Shown: positions 1 through 7,401 of the stretch, piece by piece | Layout: each line of letters opens with the position of its first letter | Numbering within the stretch: the first letter of the stretch is position 1 | Assembly: GCF_014641855.1 (NCBI RefSeq) | Contig: NZ_BMII01000022.1 | Coordinates: forward strand, 18,097-82,096 | Reading direction: 5' to 3' | Source: Shewanella inventionis | Lineage (GTDB): Bacteria; Pseudomonadota; Gammaproteobacteria; Enterobacterales; Shewanellaceae | DNA length: 64,000 nt | Translations under genes and position numbers: made by a program | The notes under the pieces: generated by a model | What the model was told of the DNA's origin: nothing | The model's database searches: none | What the model saw: the letters and a program-made list of their open reading frames with translations, nothing else

Positions 1-35
1 ATTGGTCGAAGGTTCGAATCCTTCACGACCCACCA
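1..35 (+). tRNA. tRNA-Lys(TTT), 3' part, cut by left edge
   Basis: These bases are identical to the last 35 nt of the complete tRNA-Lys genes at 159-234 and 438-513: 3' side of the anticodon stem, variable loop, T arm, acceptor strand and encoded CCA. The 5' part lies outside the window, so whether it is an intact gene or one of the decayed copies cannot be judged. The 43-nt spacer after it (36-78) recurs almost exactly at 235-277. Confidence 0.85.
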
Positions 36-78
36 CTTTTTAAATCGTGGCTAAAGAATTTAAATGTTTTATCCAGAT

Positions 79-158
79 GGGTCGTTAGCTCAGTCGGTCT
101 TGAAACATAGACAGTTGGCTTTTGCTCCAGTAAGTGTTGAAACTTACAAAACCAAAAT
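79..158 (+). pseudogene. tRNA-Lys 5' fragment module, copy 1 (80 bp)
   Basis: It starts with the first 20 nt of tRNA-Lys (acceptor strand and D arm) and then departs into a conserved unrelated stretch. The string ACAGTTGGCTTTTG at 111-124 mimics the anticodon arm of the intact gene. A 6-bp hairpin GTAAGT/ACTTAC lies at 130-147. No T arm and no CCA follow, so it cannot be a canonical tRNA. The next intact tRNA begins exactly 80 bp after this module starts. Confidence 0.7.
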
Positions 159-234
159 GGGTCGTTAGCTCAGTCGGTAGAGCAGTTGGCTTTTAACCAA
201 TTGGTCGAAGGTTCGAATCCTTCACGACCCACCA
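159..234 (+). tRNA. tRNA-Lys(TTT)
   Basis: Complete 76-nt cloverleaf. The acceptor strands GGGTCGT and ACGACCC pair, the D arm has GCTC/GAGC, the anticodon loop is CTTTTAA with anticodon TTT, the T loop is GTTCGAATC, and CCA is encoded. It is identical to the copy at 438-513. It reads AAA and AAG lysine codons. Confidence 0.97.
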
Positions 235-277
235 CTTTTTAAATCGTGGCTAAAGAATTTAAGTGTTTTATCCAGAT

Positions 278-357
278 GGGTCGTTAGCTCAGCGGGTCTT
301 GAAACATAGACAGTTGGCTTTTGCTCCAGTAAGCAATAAAACTTATAAAACCAAGAT
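278..357 (+). pseudogene. tRNA-Lys 5' fragment module, copy 2 (80 bp)
   Basis: Same architecture as the module at 79-158: tRNA-Lys 5' end (with CGGG for TCGG in the D loop), the ACAGTTGGC core, then a hairpin GTAAGC/ACTTAT at 329-346 in which one pair is lost. It lacks T arm and CCA. It is directly followed, with an 80-bp period, by copy 3. Confidence 0.7.
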
Positions 358-437
358 AGGTCGTTAGCTCAGTCGGTCTTAAAACATAGACAGTTGGCTT
401 TTGTTCCAGTAAGCAATAAAGCTTACAAAACCAAGAT
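358..437 (+). pseudogene. tRNA-Lys 5' fragment module, copy 3 (80 bp)
   Basis: Third copy of the 80-bp module. The first base is A in place of G. The hairpin GTAAGC/GCTTAC at 409-426 is perfectly paired. It is followed immediately by the intact tRNA-Lys at 438. Confidence 0.7.
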
Positions 438-513
438 GGGTCGTTAGCTCAGTCGGTAGAGCAGTTGGCTTTTAACCAATTGGTCGAAGGTTCGAATCCT
501 TCACGACCCACCA
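438..513 (+). tRNA. tRNA-Lys(TTT)
   Basis: Second complete copy, 76 nt with encoded CCA, anticodon TTT, and no base difference from the copy at 159-234. The 3' flank differs from that of the first copy: CTTCTTGATTT followed by an AT-rich spacer that is repeated at 697 and 959. Confidence 0.97.
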
Positions 514-604
514 CTTCTTGATTTCTCTTCATATTTATTTTTCGTTAGTTTAATTTTCTGTTAGTTTTATTATTCAGCTTTGCATTGATGCTAAAAACCA
601 AGAT

Positions 605-696
605 GGGTCGTTAGTTCAGTCACTTTGGTTTAAATCAACAACGGCAGTTGGCTTTTAACCAATTGGTCGATGGTTCGAATCCTTCACGACCCACCA
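605..696 (+). pseudogene. tRNA-Lys pseudogene with enlarged D arm, copy 1
   Basis: 92 nt. The acceptor stem, anticodon arm (TTT), T arm and CCA match the intact gene, but 8 nt of the D arm (CGGTAGAG) are replaced by 24 nt, removing the 3' strand of the D stem. The 5' D-stem strand is also altered (GTTC for GCTC). The T arm starts GATGG instead of GAAGG. A functional cloverleaf is unlikely, though processing has not been excluded. Confidence 0.75.
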
Positions 697-786
697 CTTC
701 TTGATTTATCTTCATATTTATTTTTCGTTAGTTTAAATTCCTCTCAGATTTACAATCACTTTTTTCGTTTATACCTAAACCAAAAT

Positions 787-866
787 GGGTCGTTAGTTAA
801 GTCGGTCTTGAAACATAGACAGTTGTCTTTTGCTCCGGTAAGCAATAAAGCTTATAAAACCAAGAT
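787..866 (+). pseudogene. tRNA-Lys 5' fragment module, copy 4 (80 bp)
   Basis: Fourth and most diverged copy of the 80-bp module (TTAGTTAAG in the D arm, AGTTGTC in the core). The hairpin GTAAGC/GCTTAT at 838-855 is kept with a terminal G-T pair. It is followed directly by the second enlarged tRNA pseudogene. Confidence 0.65.
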
Positions 867-958
867 GGGTCGTTAGCTCAGTCACTTTGGTTTAAATCAA
901 CAACGGCAGTTGGCTTTTAACCCATTGCTCGAAGGTTCGAATCCTTCACGACCCACCA
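867..958 (+). pseudogene. tRNA-Lys pseudogene with enlarged D arm, copy 2
   Basis: 92 nt, carrying the same 24-nt D-arm replacement as the copy at 605-696. It also has an anticodon-stem mismatch (CCCAT for CCAAT) and a changed variable region (TGCTC for TGGTC). The T arm and CCA are intact. The array ends here; 959-1088 is AT-rich spacer before the porin gene. Confidence 0.75.
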
Positions 959-1088
959 CTTCTTGATTTCTCTTCATATTCATTTCCGCTTATCTACTTT
1001 TGTCTCATAGACTTATTGCCAATGTTACTTGGATGTTAATTGTTCGATATTGCAGAGGATTAAAATAAAATCAATAAGGGAGTTGGTT

Positions 1089-2240
1089 ATGAAACAAGCG
1101 ACATTAAATTTATCTATTGTAAGTGCATTATTGGTGATGAGTGGGGGTGCTCATGCAGCAACAGATATGACATTTGGTGGGTATATTAAAGCCGATGTTA
1201 TGTTTAGTGATTATGGCAATGGTGCACCGGATTCAGGTGCGCTTTCAAGGCAGTTTTATGTGCCAGGGACGATTTACGGTACAGAAGGAAATGGCAAAGA
1301 AGTTGTTGATTTCCAAGCGAGAGAGTCTCGTTTTAATTTTAAGACAGTTACTGATTTAGATGGTCATACATTGACGGGGTTTATCGAATTAGATTTTATG
1401 ACACACACGGATGGCAATGAGCGAGTATCAAACAGTTATTCACCCAGAATACGGCATGCATTTGTGAGTTACGATGAATGGACTGTAGGTCAAACATGGA
1501 CGACGTTTCAAAACCCTGGTGCATTACCTGAAAATTTAGATTTTGTGGGCGCCGCAGAGGGGACTCCTTTTGTTAGGCAGTCGCTCATTCGCTATAGCAG
1601 CGGTAATTGGCAATTTGCGATAGAAAACCCTGAAACCACAATTACTCCTTTTGGTGGTGGTTCGCGTATAACGAGTGGCAGTGGTGTCGTTCCGGATTTT
1701 GTTGGTCGATATAATTTTAATACCTCGGATGGTTCGTCTTTTTCGGTAGCGGCTATTGTTCGACAACTTAATGTTGAGCAGGTGGTTGGTACTACGTCTT
1801 ATGACTCGTCAGAGATGGGGTATGGTGCAAGTGTTGCTGGGGTGATACCCGTAGGTAAAGATGATTTTAGATTTACAGCAACTTACGGTGAAGGGCTTGG
1901 CCGTTATATGGCATTAAATTATGCTAATGCAGGTGTGGTTGATGCTGATGGTGATATTCAAGCAATTAAGTCATTTGGTGGGTTTGTTTCATATCGTCAC
2001 TGGTGGACGGAGCAATGGCGTACTAGTGTGACATTTTCTGGATTTACGGCTGATAATGACATTGCTCTTACTGGAGAGGCTGTGAATAAATCGGCCTATT
2101 CAGCTTATGTCAATTTATTGTATTCACCATCAAAACCATTAACCTTTGGTGTGGAGTTTATGCATGCTCTAAACGAGCTTGAAAATGGCTATGAAGGCGA
2201 TTTAAATCGAATTATTTTTTCTGCTAAATACGTGTTGTAA
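1089..2240 (+). CDS. DcaP-like trimeric outer-membrane porin
   Basis: Predicted 383-residue outer-membrane beta-barrel. I place the start at the ATG at 1089: it follows an AAGGG ribosome site at about 1076 and begins a clear signal peptide (residues 1-23, cleavage after AHA). An in-frame ATG 60 bp upstream would add a non-signal extension. The mature part starts with FGGYIKADVMF, followed by long alternating strands and motifs such as RESRFNFK and GQTWTTF, which are usual in DcaP-type porins of Acinetobacter and marine gammaproteobacteria that pass organic acids or dipeptides. The last residues, FSAKYVL, form a terminal strand without the usual final aromatic. The gene is monocistronic and ends at a strong terminator. 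The substrate cannot be told from the sequence. Confidence 0.8.
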   Translation: MKQATLNLSIVSALLVMSGGAHAATDMTFGGYIKADVMFSDYGNGAPDSGALSRQFYVPGTIYGTEGNGKEVVDFQARESRFNFKTVTDLDGHTLTGFIELDFMTHTDGNERVSNSYSPRIRHAFVSYDEWTVGQTWTTFQNPGALPENLDFVGAAEGTPFVRQSLIRYSSGNWQFAIENPETTITPFGGGSRITSGSGVVPDFVGRYNFNTSDGSSFSVAAIVRQLNVEQVVGTTSYDSSEMGYGASVAGVIPVGKDDFRFTATYGEGLGRYMALNYANAGVVDADGDIQAIKSFGGFVSYRHWWTEQWRTSVTFSGFTADNDIALTGEAVNKSAYSAYVNLLYSPSKPLTFGVEFMHALNELENGYEGDLNRIIFSAKYVL

Positions 2241-2251
2241 TCTCGTAAAAA

Positions 2252-2283
2252 AGAAAAAGGCAACAGTTACGTTGCCTTTTTTA
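2252..2283. terminator. Bidirectional terminator between porin and grxA
   Basis: The inverted repeat GGCAAC-AGTTAC-GTTGCC is flanked by an A run on the left and a T run on the right. It can serve the porin gene on the plus strand and grxA on the minus strand. Confidence 0.85.
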
Positions 2284-2298
2284 AGTCTTAAGTTTGAC

Positions 2299-2559
2299 TT
2301 ACTTGAGCAAGTTGTTTTGACGAACATAAGCTTCAAAATCAGTGCATCCACCAATTGGCTGCTCATCAATAAAGATTTGTGGCACAGTTTCTACCGTTTT
2401 ACCTACACTTTTAGATAAATCGGCTTTTGTAATACCTTCTGCGTGAATGTCGACGTATTTAAATTTAAAATCTTCATTTTGAGCGGCTAACTTTTCAGAC
2501 AGCTCAACAGCGCGAACACAATATGGGCAACCTGGACGGCCAAAAATAACTACAAACAT
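2299..2559 (-). CDS. grxA: Glutaredoxin 1 (GrxA)
   Basis: 86-residue cytoplasmic dithiol glutaredoxin, about the length of E. coli GrxA (85 aa). The redox motif CPYC is at residues 11-14. Downstream come VDIHAEGITKADL, the cis-proline motif TVPQIF, and a GGCTDF glutathione-binding segment, a pattern specific to GrxA rather than GrxC. The family reduces ribonucleotide reductase and protein or glutathione mixed disulfides using glutathione. It stands alone, with its own ribosome site (AGGAG) just upstream, and shares a terminator with the porin gene. Confidence 0.93.
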   Translation of the reverse strand: MFVVIFGRPGCPYCVRAVELSEKLAAQNEDFKFKYVDIHAEGITKADLSKSVGKTVETVPQIFIDEQPIGGCTDFEAYVRQNNLLK

Positions 2560-2638
2560 GGTAACTCCTGTTTAATGGTATGGGCAATTTATACCATATG
2601 AGCTTTTTAATTCATAATGCTTAGCGATTAATTATGTT

Positions 2639-4366
2639 TTAACTCATATCGATTTTATATTTGCCTTGATAATCAAAAAATGACTCAATTAAATCCCAAC
2701 GATGTTTATTTTTTTTTAACAATAATAAATCCGGTTTTCTGAAACGCGCTTGATCAATCAGTACGTCATCAACACAACGGTATTGTGGGTGTAATAAACC
2801 AGGTGTGCGAGTGTGCCTTATGACAAATACGGCATAAAAAGCGCGTTGTTGTGCTTTGGTTGTTAATTGAAAGGTTTGCGTAAAGTCATTACCCTCAATA
2901 TCGAAATAGCGAATAAATAACTTACCTTCTTTGTCACTTAGCAGCATTTCCTGACATTTAAATAAATGGTGATGTTGCGCATTGAGTACTTGTTTTAGGC
3001 GTTTGTCTGGATCAATCAAGGTTGACTGGCAAGTTTGACAAATACGCGCGGCGATATCATTTTCTGCACCGCAATCAGGGCATGATTTTGAGCGGAAACG
3101 AAAATCACATTGTTTAGTGTCATCTATCAATCCCTGACAGCGACGACCAAAGTGTTCAATGATGTCGCCATCAGCGTCAACTAATCCCCAAAAGGTATTG
3201 GCAAACTGACAAACAGGGCAGTGTACTTGCACTGGTACTGACTTACTGTTTGGCTTAGTTTGGCCAACTTCTGGATAAAATAAATCGTAACCATTGGCGG
3301 CGTAATCAATGACCAGACAATCGGATTTATTGTCAGCTAAACGTAGCCCTCTACCAATCATTTGTTGAAATAAACTTATTGAGGCTGTGGGGCGTAAAAT
3401 AGCGATAAGATCAACATGAGGCGCATCAAACCCAGTGGTAAGCACGGCAACATTGACAATAAATTTAAGGTGTTTGTTTTTAAATTTTTCAATGATGTCA
3501 TCTCGTTCATTATTCGGTGTGTTTGCCGTTATTAATGCGGCATCATCTTCCATTAATGCCATTATCTCTTCTGCATGGCGAACTGTGGCGGCAAATATAA
3601 GTGCACCTTGACGCTGTTGAGCTAATTGTTTCACTTGCTTAATAATGGCGGTAGTCGCTCGCCCTTGATGACTGAGTAAATTATCCACTTCTGCTTGTGG
3701 GTATTCATTGGCTTCAGGCGGCGCTAAACGGCTAAAGTCATACTGAGCACTGAGGCCATCAAAGATTGTCGGTTTAGTTAAATAACCTTTCTTAATGAGC
3801 GGACGCATCGGCAATTCAAAAATACATTTTTCAAAAACTGGGGTGTCAGTATTGCCGACTTTACCGTGATAATGGTGTCGATATATCCAGCCTAAACCTA
3901 ATCTATATGGCGTGGCCGTGAGCCCGAGTAATTTAAGTTGTGGGTTTTTAGTGCGTAAGTGCGAGAGTATTTGCTGATATTGACTGTTTTGCTCAGTGCT
4001 CACCCTATGACATTCATCAATGATAACAAGTGAAAATGCTTGGTTGAATTGATTAAGCGATCGAGACGCGGATTGCACACTGGCAACAACGGTTTTGCCA
4101 TTGGCTTTTTTTTGTTTAAGCCCAGCCGAATAAATATTAGCCTCTTGAGTCAATAATCCTACTTTTTCAGCGTTTTGTGCGACCAACTCCTTTACATGAG
4201 TCAGTATTAATACGTTGCCATTGGCAATTCTTGCCAGTTCTGCAATCACAATGCTTTTGCCTGCCCCTGTAGGTAGCACTAATACTGCCGATTTTTTGCT
4301 TTGTTTAAAATGTGTCACAGCAGCGTCTACGGCTTGCTGTTGGTAGTCTCGCAGGGTAATTTTCAT
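2639..4366 (-). CDS. radD: RadD-type superfamily 2 helicase
   Basis: 575 residues, near the 586 of E. coli RadD (YejH). Walker A LPTGAGKS is at residues 31-38, the DECH box at 117-120 and GLTATP soon after. Motifs V and VI (TTGFDAPHVD and QQMIGRGLRL) lie around residue 310-340. The C-terminal part has a zinc-binding cysteine cluster (CPVC, CDFRF, CPDC, CQTC) and the conserved IEHFGRRCQG segment that marks RadD. RadD is an ATP-dependent DNA repair protein that acts with RecA and SSB in double-strand-break and replication-fork repair. The gene is single, and its start follows the pattern of homologues (M-x-TLRxYQQ). Confidence 0.92.
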   Translation of the reverse strand: MKITLRDYQQQAVDAAVTHFKQSKKSAVLVLPTGAGKSIVIAELARIANGNVLILTHVKELVAQNAEKVGLLTQEANIYSAGLKQKKANGKTVVASVQSASRSLNQFNQAFSLVIIDECHRVSTEQNSQYQQILSHLRTKNPQLKLLGLTATPYRLGLGWIYRHHYHGKVGNTDTPVFEKCIFELPMRPLIKKGYLTKPTIFDGLSAQYDFSRLAPPEANEYPQAEVDNLLSHQGRATTAIIKQVKQLAQQRQGALIFAATVRHAEEIMALMEDDAALITANTPNNERDDIIEKFKNKHLKFIVNVAVLTTGFDAPHVDLIAILRPTASISLFQQMIGRGLRLADNKSDCLVIDYAANGYDLFYPEVGQTKPNSKSVPVQVHCPVCQFANTFWGLVDADGDIIEHFGRRCQGLIDDTKQCDFRFRSKSCPDCGAENDIAARICQTCQSTLIDPDKRLKQVLNAQHHHLFKCQEMLLSDKEGKLFIRYFDIEGNDFTQTFQLTTKAQQRAFYAVFVIRHTRTPGLLHPQYRCVDDVLIDQARFRKPDLLLLKKNKHRWDLIESFFDYQGKYKIDMS

Positions 4367-4585
4367 GTTTGGGCTAGGCTTTATTAATGAACAGTAGACT
4401 TAAAATTATTTTGCAATAGAGTAACATAGAGATTAACGGGATAAATACGATTTAGTGTTATTTAACGCTGATTAGGCATGTTGCTTTGATGAGTTAATCA
4501 CATTTTTTTTGTTGAATTAGTGTAGATTTATTAAAAGTACGCAATCGATATACTGATAATAAAAATAACAGTTTCAGGAGGATAT

Positions 4586-4993
4586 ATGCGATACATATTA
4601 GCGTTTATATTGTTAATAATGAGTCAGCTTGTTATGGCGCAACAAGGGCTTGTCGTTGAGATATCAATTGAAGAAAACGTGCAAAACTCGCAGGATGTGA
4701 CCATGTCAATGTCAAAAATTGTAATGGGGTTAAATGAAACGGCATCTGTAGATGTTGAAGGTGATTATGGTGTAACAATTGTGTCAAAACAACTGCAAGG
4801 TAAAAGAGTTAACCTGCTTGTGAGTTTGCATGATCAATCAAATGGTGCTCCAAAATTAATTGGGGACAAAGTGCTAAAATTAACTGTGGGGCGCTCAGCT
4901 GATTATAAATTAAGAGCAAATGATCATTTATACAAAATAAATATCGATACCCGGTATGGTGAATTAGATGACGATGATGCTCAGAGAGACTAA
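4586..4993 (+). CDS. Small secreted protein, unknown function
   Basis: 135 residues with a strong AGGAGG ribosome site 6 bp before the ATG. Residues 1-18 form a signal peptide (MRYILAFILL... ending VMA), so the mature protein of about 117 residues is probably periplasmic. It is rich in beta-forming residues, has no cysteine, and ends in an acidic tail (ELDDDDAQRD). I do not recognise a family. It stands alone between two minus-strand genes. Confidence 0.7.
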   Translation: MRYILAFILLIMSQLVMAQQGLVVEISIEENVQNSQDVTMSMSKIVMGLNETASVDVEGDYGVTIVSKQLQGKRVNLLVSLHDQSNGAPKLIGDKVLKLTVGRSADYKLRANDHLYKINIDTRYGELDDDDAQRD

Positions 4994-5095
4994 ATCAACC
5001 TCGAGTTTTATTGTAAACCCTTATTAAATAAAATTTTACGCAGTAGTGATTCGCTTCACAGTCAAGGCGTGCTATTGGAAACTACAATTTACATG

Positions 5096-5122
5096 AAAAA
5101 AAGGCCCCTCACAGGAGGGGCC
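5096..5122 (-). terminator. Intrinsic terminator of acs
   Basis: Perfect 8-bp stem GGCCCCTC/GAGGGGCC with a 4-nt loop. On the minus strand it is followed by a run of seven T, 40 bp past the acs stop. Confidence 0.9.
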
Positions 5123-5161
5123 AAGCGAGAAATTGGTCAGGATTTCTCATGGGTGGATAAA

Positions 5162-7114
5162 TTATTCGGTTTTGTTTAAACGGGTTTCAATTAAGCTGTC
5201 AATCACGGCAGGATCTGCCAATGTTGAAGCGTCACCTAAATTAGTCACTTCATTGGCGGCAATTTTACGTAAGAAGCGGCGCATAATTTTGCCAGAGCGT
5301 GTTTTAGGTAGTCCGCTTGCCCATTGGATTAAATCTGGGGTTGCTAATGCACCTATCTCTTTTCGTACCCATTGACGCAACTCTTGGCGTAGCTCTTCAG
5401 TTGGCTCTATGTCTCTTGTCAGAGTGACATATGCATATATGCCTTGGCCTTTAATGTCGTGCGGGTAGCCAACAACAGCGGCTTCTGCGACTAACTCGTG
5501 GGCAACCAGTGCGCTTTCGACTTCTGCGGTGCCTAAGCGGTGTCCAGATACGTTAATGACGTCATCTACACGACCTGTTATCCAGTAGTAGCCATCTTCA
5601 TCTCGACGAGCACCGTCACCTGTAAAGTACATGCCACGGAATGTTTTAAAGTAGGTCAGGGCAAATCTGTCATGATCGCCAAATACTGTTCGCATTTGTC
5701 CTGGCCACGAATCAAGGATCACTAGATTGCCTTCAGTGGCGCCTTCAACAATATTACCCATGTTGTCGACTAATGCGGGCTGTACGCCAAAAAATGGTCG
5801 AGTGGCAGAGCCGGGTTTAGTGTCTGTTGCGCCCGGTAATGGACTAATGAGAATACCGCCGGTTTCAGTTTGCCACCAGGTGTCTACAATCGGGCAGTTT
5901 TCATGGCCGATCACCTCATGGTACCAACGCCAAGCTTCAGGGTTAATGGGTTCTCCGACAGAGCCCATAATCCTCAGTGAATCACCTTTGTAACTGCTAA
6001 ATTGCTCTTTACCCTCAGCCATTAACGCACGGATTAACGTTGGGGCAGTGTAGAGAATATTTACTTTATGGCGGTCGATCATTTCACCTAATCGTGCCGG
6101 TGTTGGATGATTTGGTACCCCTTCATGAATTAATACCGTCGCTGCATTGGCAAGCGGGCCATACACCATATATGAGTGGCCAGTAATCCAACCCACATCG
6201 GCAGTACACCAGTAAACTTCATCTGCTTTATAGTCAAACACATATTCGTGTGTCATTGAGGCGTAAACCATGTATCCGCCAGTGGTATGCAACACACCTT
6301 TAGGGTTACCGGTTGAGCCAGAGGTATAAAGTAAAAACAGTGGATCTTCTGCGTTCATTTCTGTTGGCGCACAATATTCAGAAGCCACTTCCATTAATGA
6401 ATGCCACCATACATCGCGACCAGCGACCCAATCTACATCACCACCGGTACGTTGTAATACAATGACTTTTTCAACGCAGTCTACATCGGGATTTGATAAT
6501 GCTTCGTCGATACTACGTTTTAATGGAATTTTACGACCGCCGCGTACACCTTCATCTGCAGTAATTAATACTTTTGATTTCCCATCAATGACACGCGAAG
6601 CAATTGAATCGGGGGAAAATCCGCCAAATACTACAGAGTGGATTGCACCAATACGAGCACAAGCTAGCATAGCAACCGCAGCCTCAGGCACCATTGGCAT
6701 GTAAATAGTCACAACGTCACCTTTGCCTACACCTTGGCTGCGAAGTGCATTGGCAAATTTACATACGTCAGCGTGTAATTCTGCATAGGTGATTTTACGC
6801 TGTTCATTTGCGTCATCACCTTCCCAAATGATGGCCAGTTTATCGCCGTGCTGTTCTAAATGACGGTCTAAACAGTTTGCTGAGGCATTTAGTGTGCCAT
6901 CATAAAACCAGTTGATGGATAAGTTGTGGTCATCAAAAGAGGTTTTTTTAATTTTGGTATACGGTTTAATCCAATCAATACGTTTGCCATGTTCTCTCCA
7001 AAAACCTTCTGGATTTACGATGGACTCCTGGTACATTTTCTTATATTGATCGTTATTAACCAGTGCGTTATCTGCGATGTCACTAGGAACTTTGTAAAGA
7101 GACTGCGAGCTCAT
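5162..7114 (-). CDS. acs: Acetyl-CoA synthetase
   Basis: 650 residues (E. coli Acs is 652). It activates acetate with ATP and CoA through acetyl-AMP and is the high-affinity acetate scavenging enzyme. The P-loop-like motif [11 protein letters not shown] is at 263-273. The adenylate-binding motif [10 protein letters not shown] and hinge region [20 protein letters not shown] follow. The C-terminal [11 protein letters not shown] has Lys609, the residue acetylated and switched off by Pat-type enzymes in other bacteria. It is divergent from a CrbS-type sensor, and the two genes share a 286-bp control region. In Vibrio and Pseudomonas, CrbS/CrbR activates acs, so the same link is likely here. Confidence 0.97.
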   Translation of the reverse strand: MSSQSLYKVPSDIADNALVNNDQYKKMYQESIVNPEGFWREHGKRIDWIKPYTKIKKTSFDDHNLSINWFYDGTLNASANCLDRHLEQHGDKLAIIWEGDDANEQRKITYAELHADVCKFANALRSQGVGKGDVVTIYMPMVPEAAVAMLACARIGAIHSVVFGGFSPDSIASRVIDGKSKVLITADEGVRGGRKIPLKRSIDEALSNPDVDCVEKVIVLQRTGGDVDWVAGRDVWWHSLMEVASEYCAPTEMNAEDPLFLLYTSGSTGNPKGVLHTTGGYMVYASMTHEYVFDYKADEVYWCTADVGWITGHSYMVYGPLANAATVLIHEGVPNHPTPARLGEMIDRHKVNILYTAPTLIRALMAEGKEQFSSYKGDSLRIMGSVGEPINPEAWRWYHEVIGHENCPIVDTWWQTETGGILISPLPGATDTKPGSATRPFFGVQPALVDNMGNIVEGATEGNLVILDSWPGQMRTVFGDHDRFALTYFKTFRGMYFTGDGARRDEDGYYWITGRVDDVINVSGHRLGTAEVESALVAHELVAEAAVVGYPHDIKGQGIYAYVTLTRDIEPTEELRQELRQWVRKEIGALATPDLIQWASGLPKTRSGKIMRRFLRKIAANEVTNLGDASTLADPAVIDSLIETRLNKTE

Positions 7115-7178
7115 AGGGGCTTCCCTTTCTAAAAATGGCGTGAGTAAAGTATCATCTGCAACTGACCGTTAACACTAT

Positions 7179-7192
7179 TAGACCTTGGTCTA
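7179..7192. promoter_or_regulatory. Palindrome TAGACCTTGGTCTA in acs promoter region
   Basis: Perfect 14-bp inverted repeat centred about 71 bp upstream of the acs start, in the 286-bp gap shared with the sensor gene. Its size and symmetry suit a dimeric LuxR/NarL-type regulator such as CrbR. The assignment is inferred, and no second copy was noticed elsewhere in the window. The rest of 7115-7400 holds no gene; an imperfect hairpin lies at 7346-7371. Confidence 0.45.
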
Positions 7193-7383
7193 GTTTTAAA
7201 ATATCCTTAATATTTAGTCTGTTGCACGTGTTACAGTGAGTCAATTAACTATGTAGGTAGCCGTTGATGCCGAGGTTTGGCCTTGCTTAGTTTGTTTTAT
7301 GCTCAATGCATTAGATTATGATAGAAGTAAAATCGATTGTGAGTCACCTTATCTGTAAAACTGAGGTAAGGATAAATATTAAA

Positions 7384-7401
7384 ATGATAGCGGACGTTTA
7401 A
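7384..7401 (+). other. Five-codon leader ORF overlapping the sensor start
   Basis: ATG ATA GCG GAC GTT TAA reads MIADV and stops in the TAATG overlap with the sensor kinase ATG at 7401. An AAGGA at 7368-7372 lies 11 bp before it, while the kinase ATG itself has no good ribosome site. This could couple translation of the kinase to the mini-ORF; no experiment supports it. Confidence 0.3.

Noticed and set aside
670..876. 68-codon frame through the tRNA array
   Set aside because: It runs through tRNA pseudogene and fragment sequence, so coding is excluded.
1..960. CRISPR-like periodic array
   Set aside because: The repeated units are tRNA-Lys and its fragments. Unit lengths and spacers do not fit a CRISPR, and there are no cas genes.
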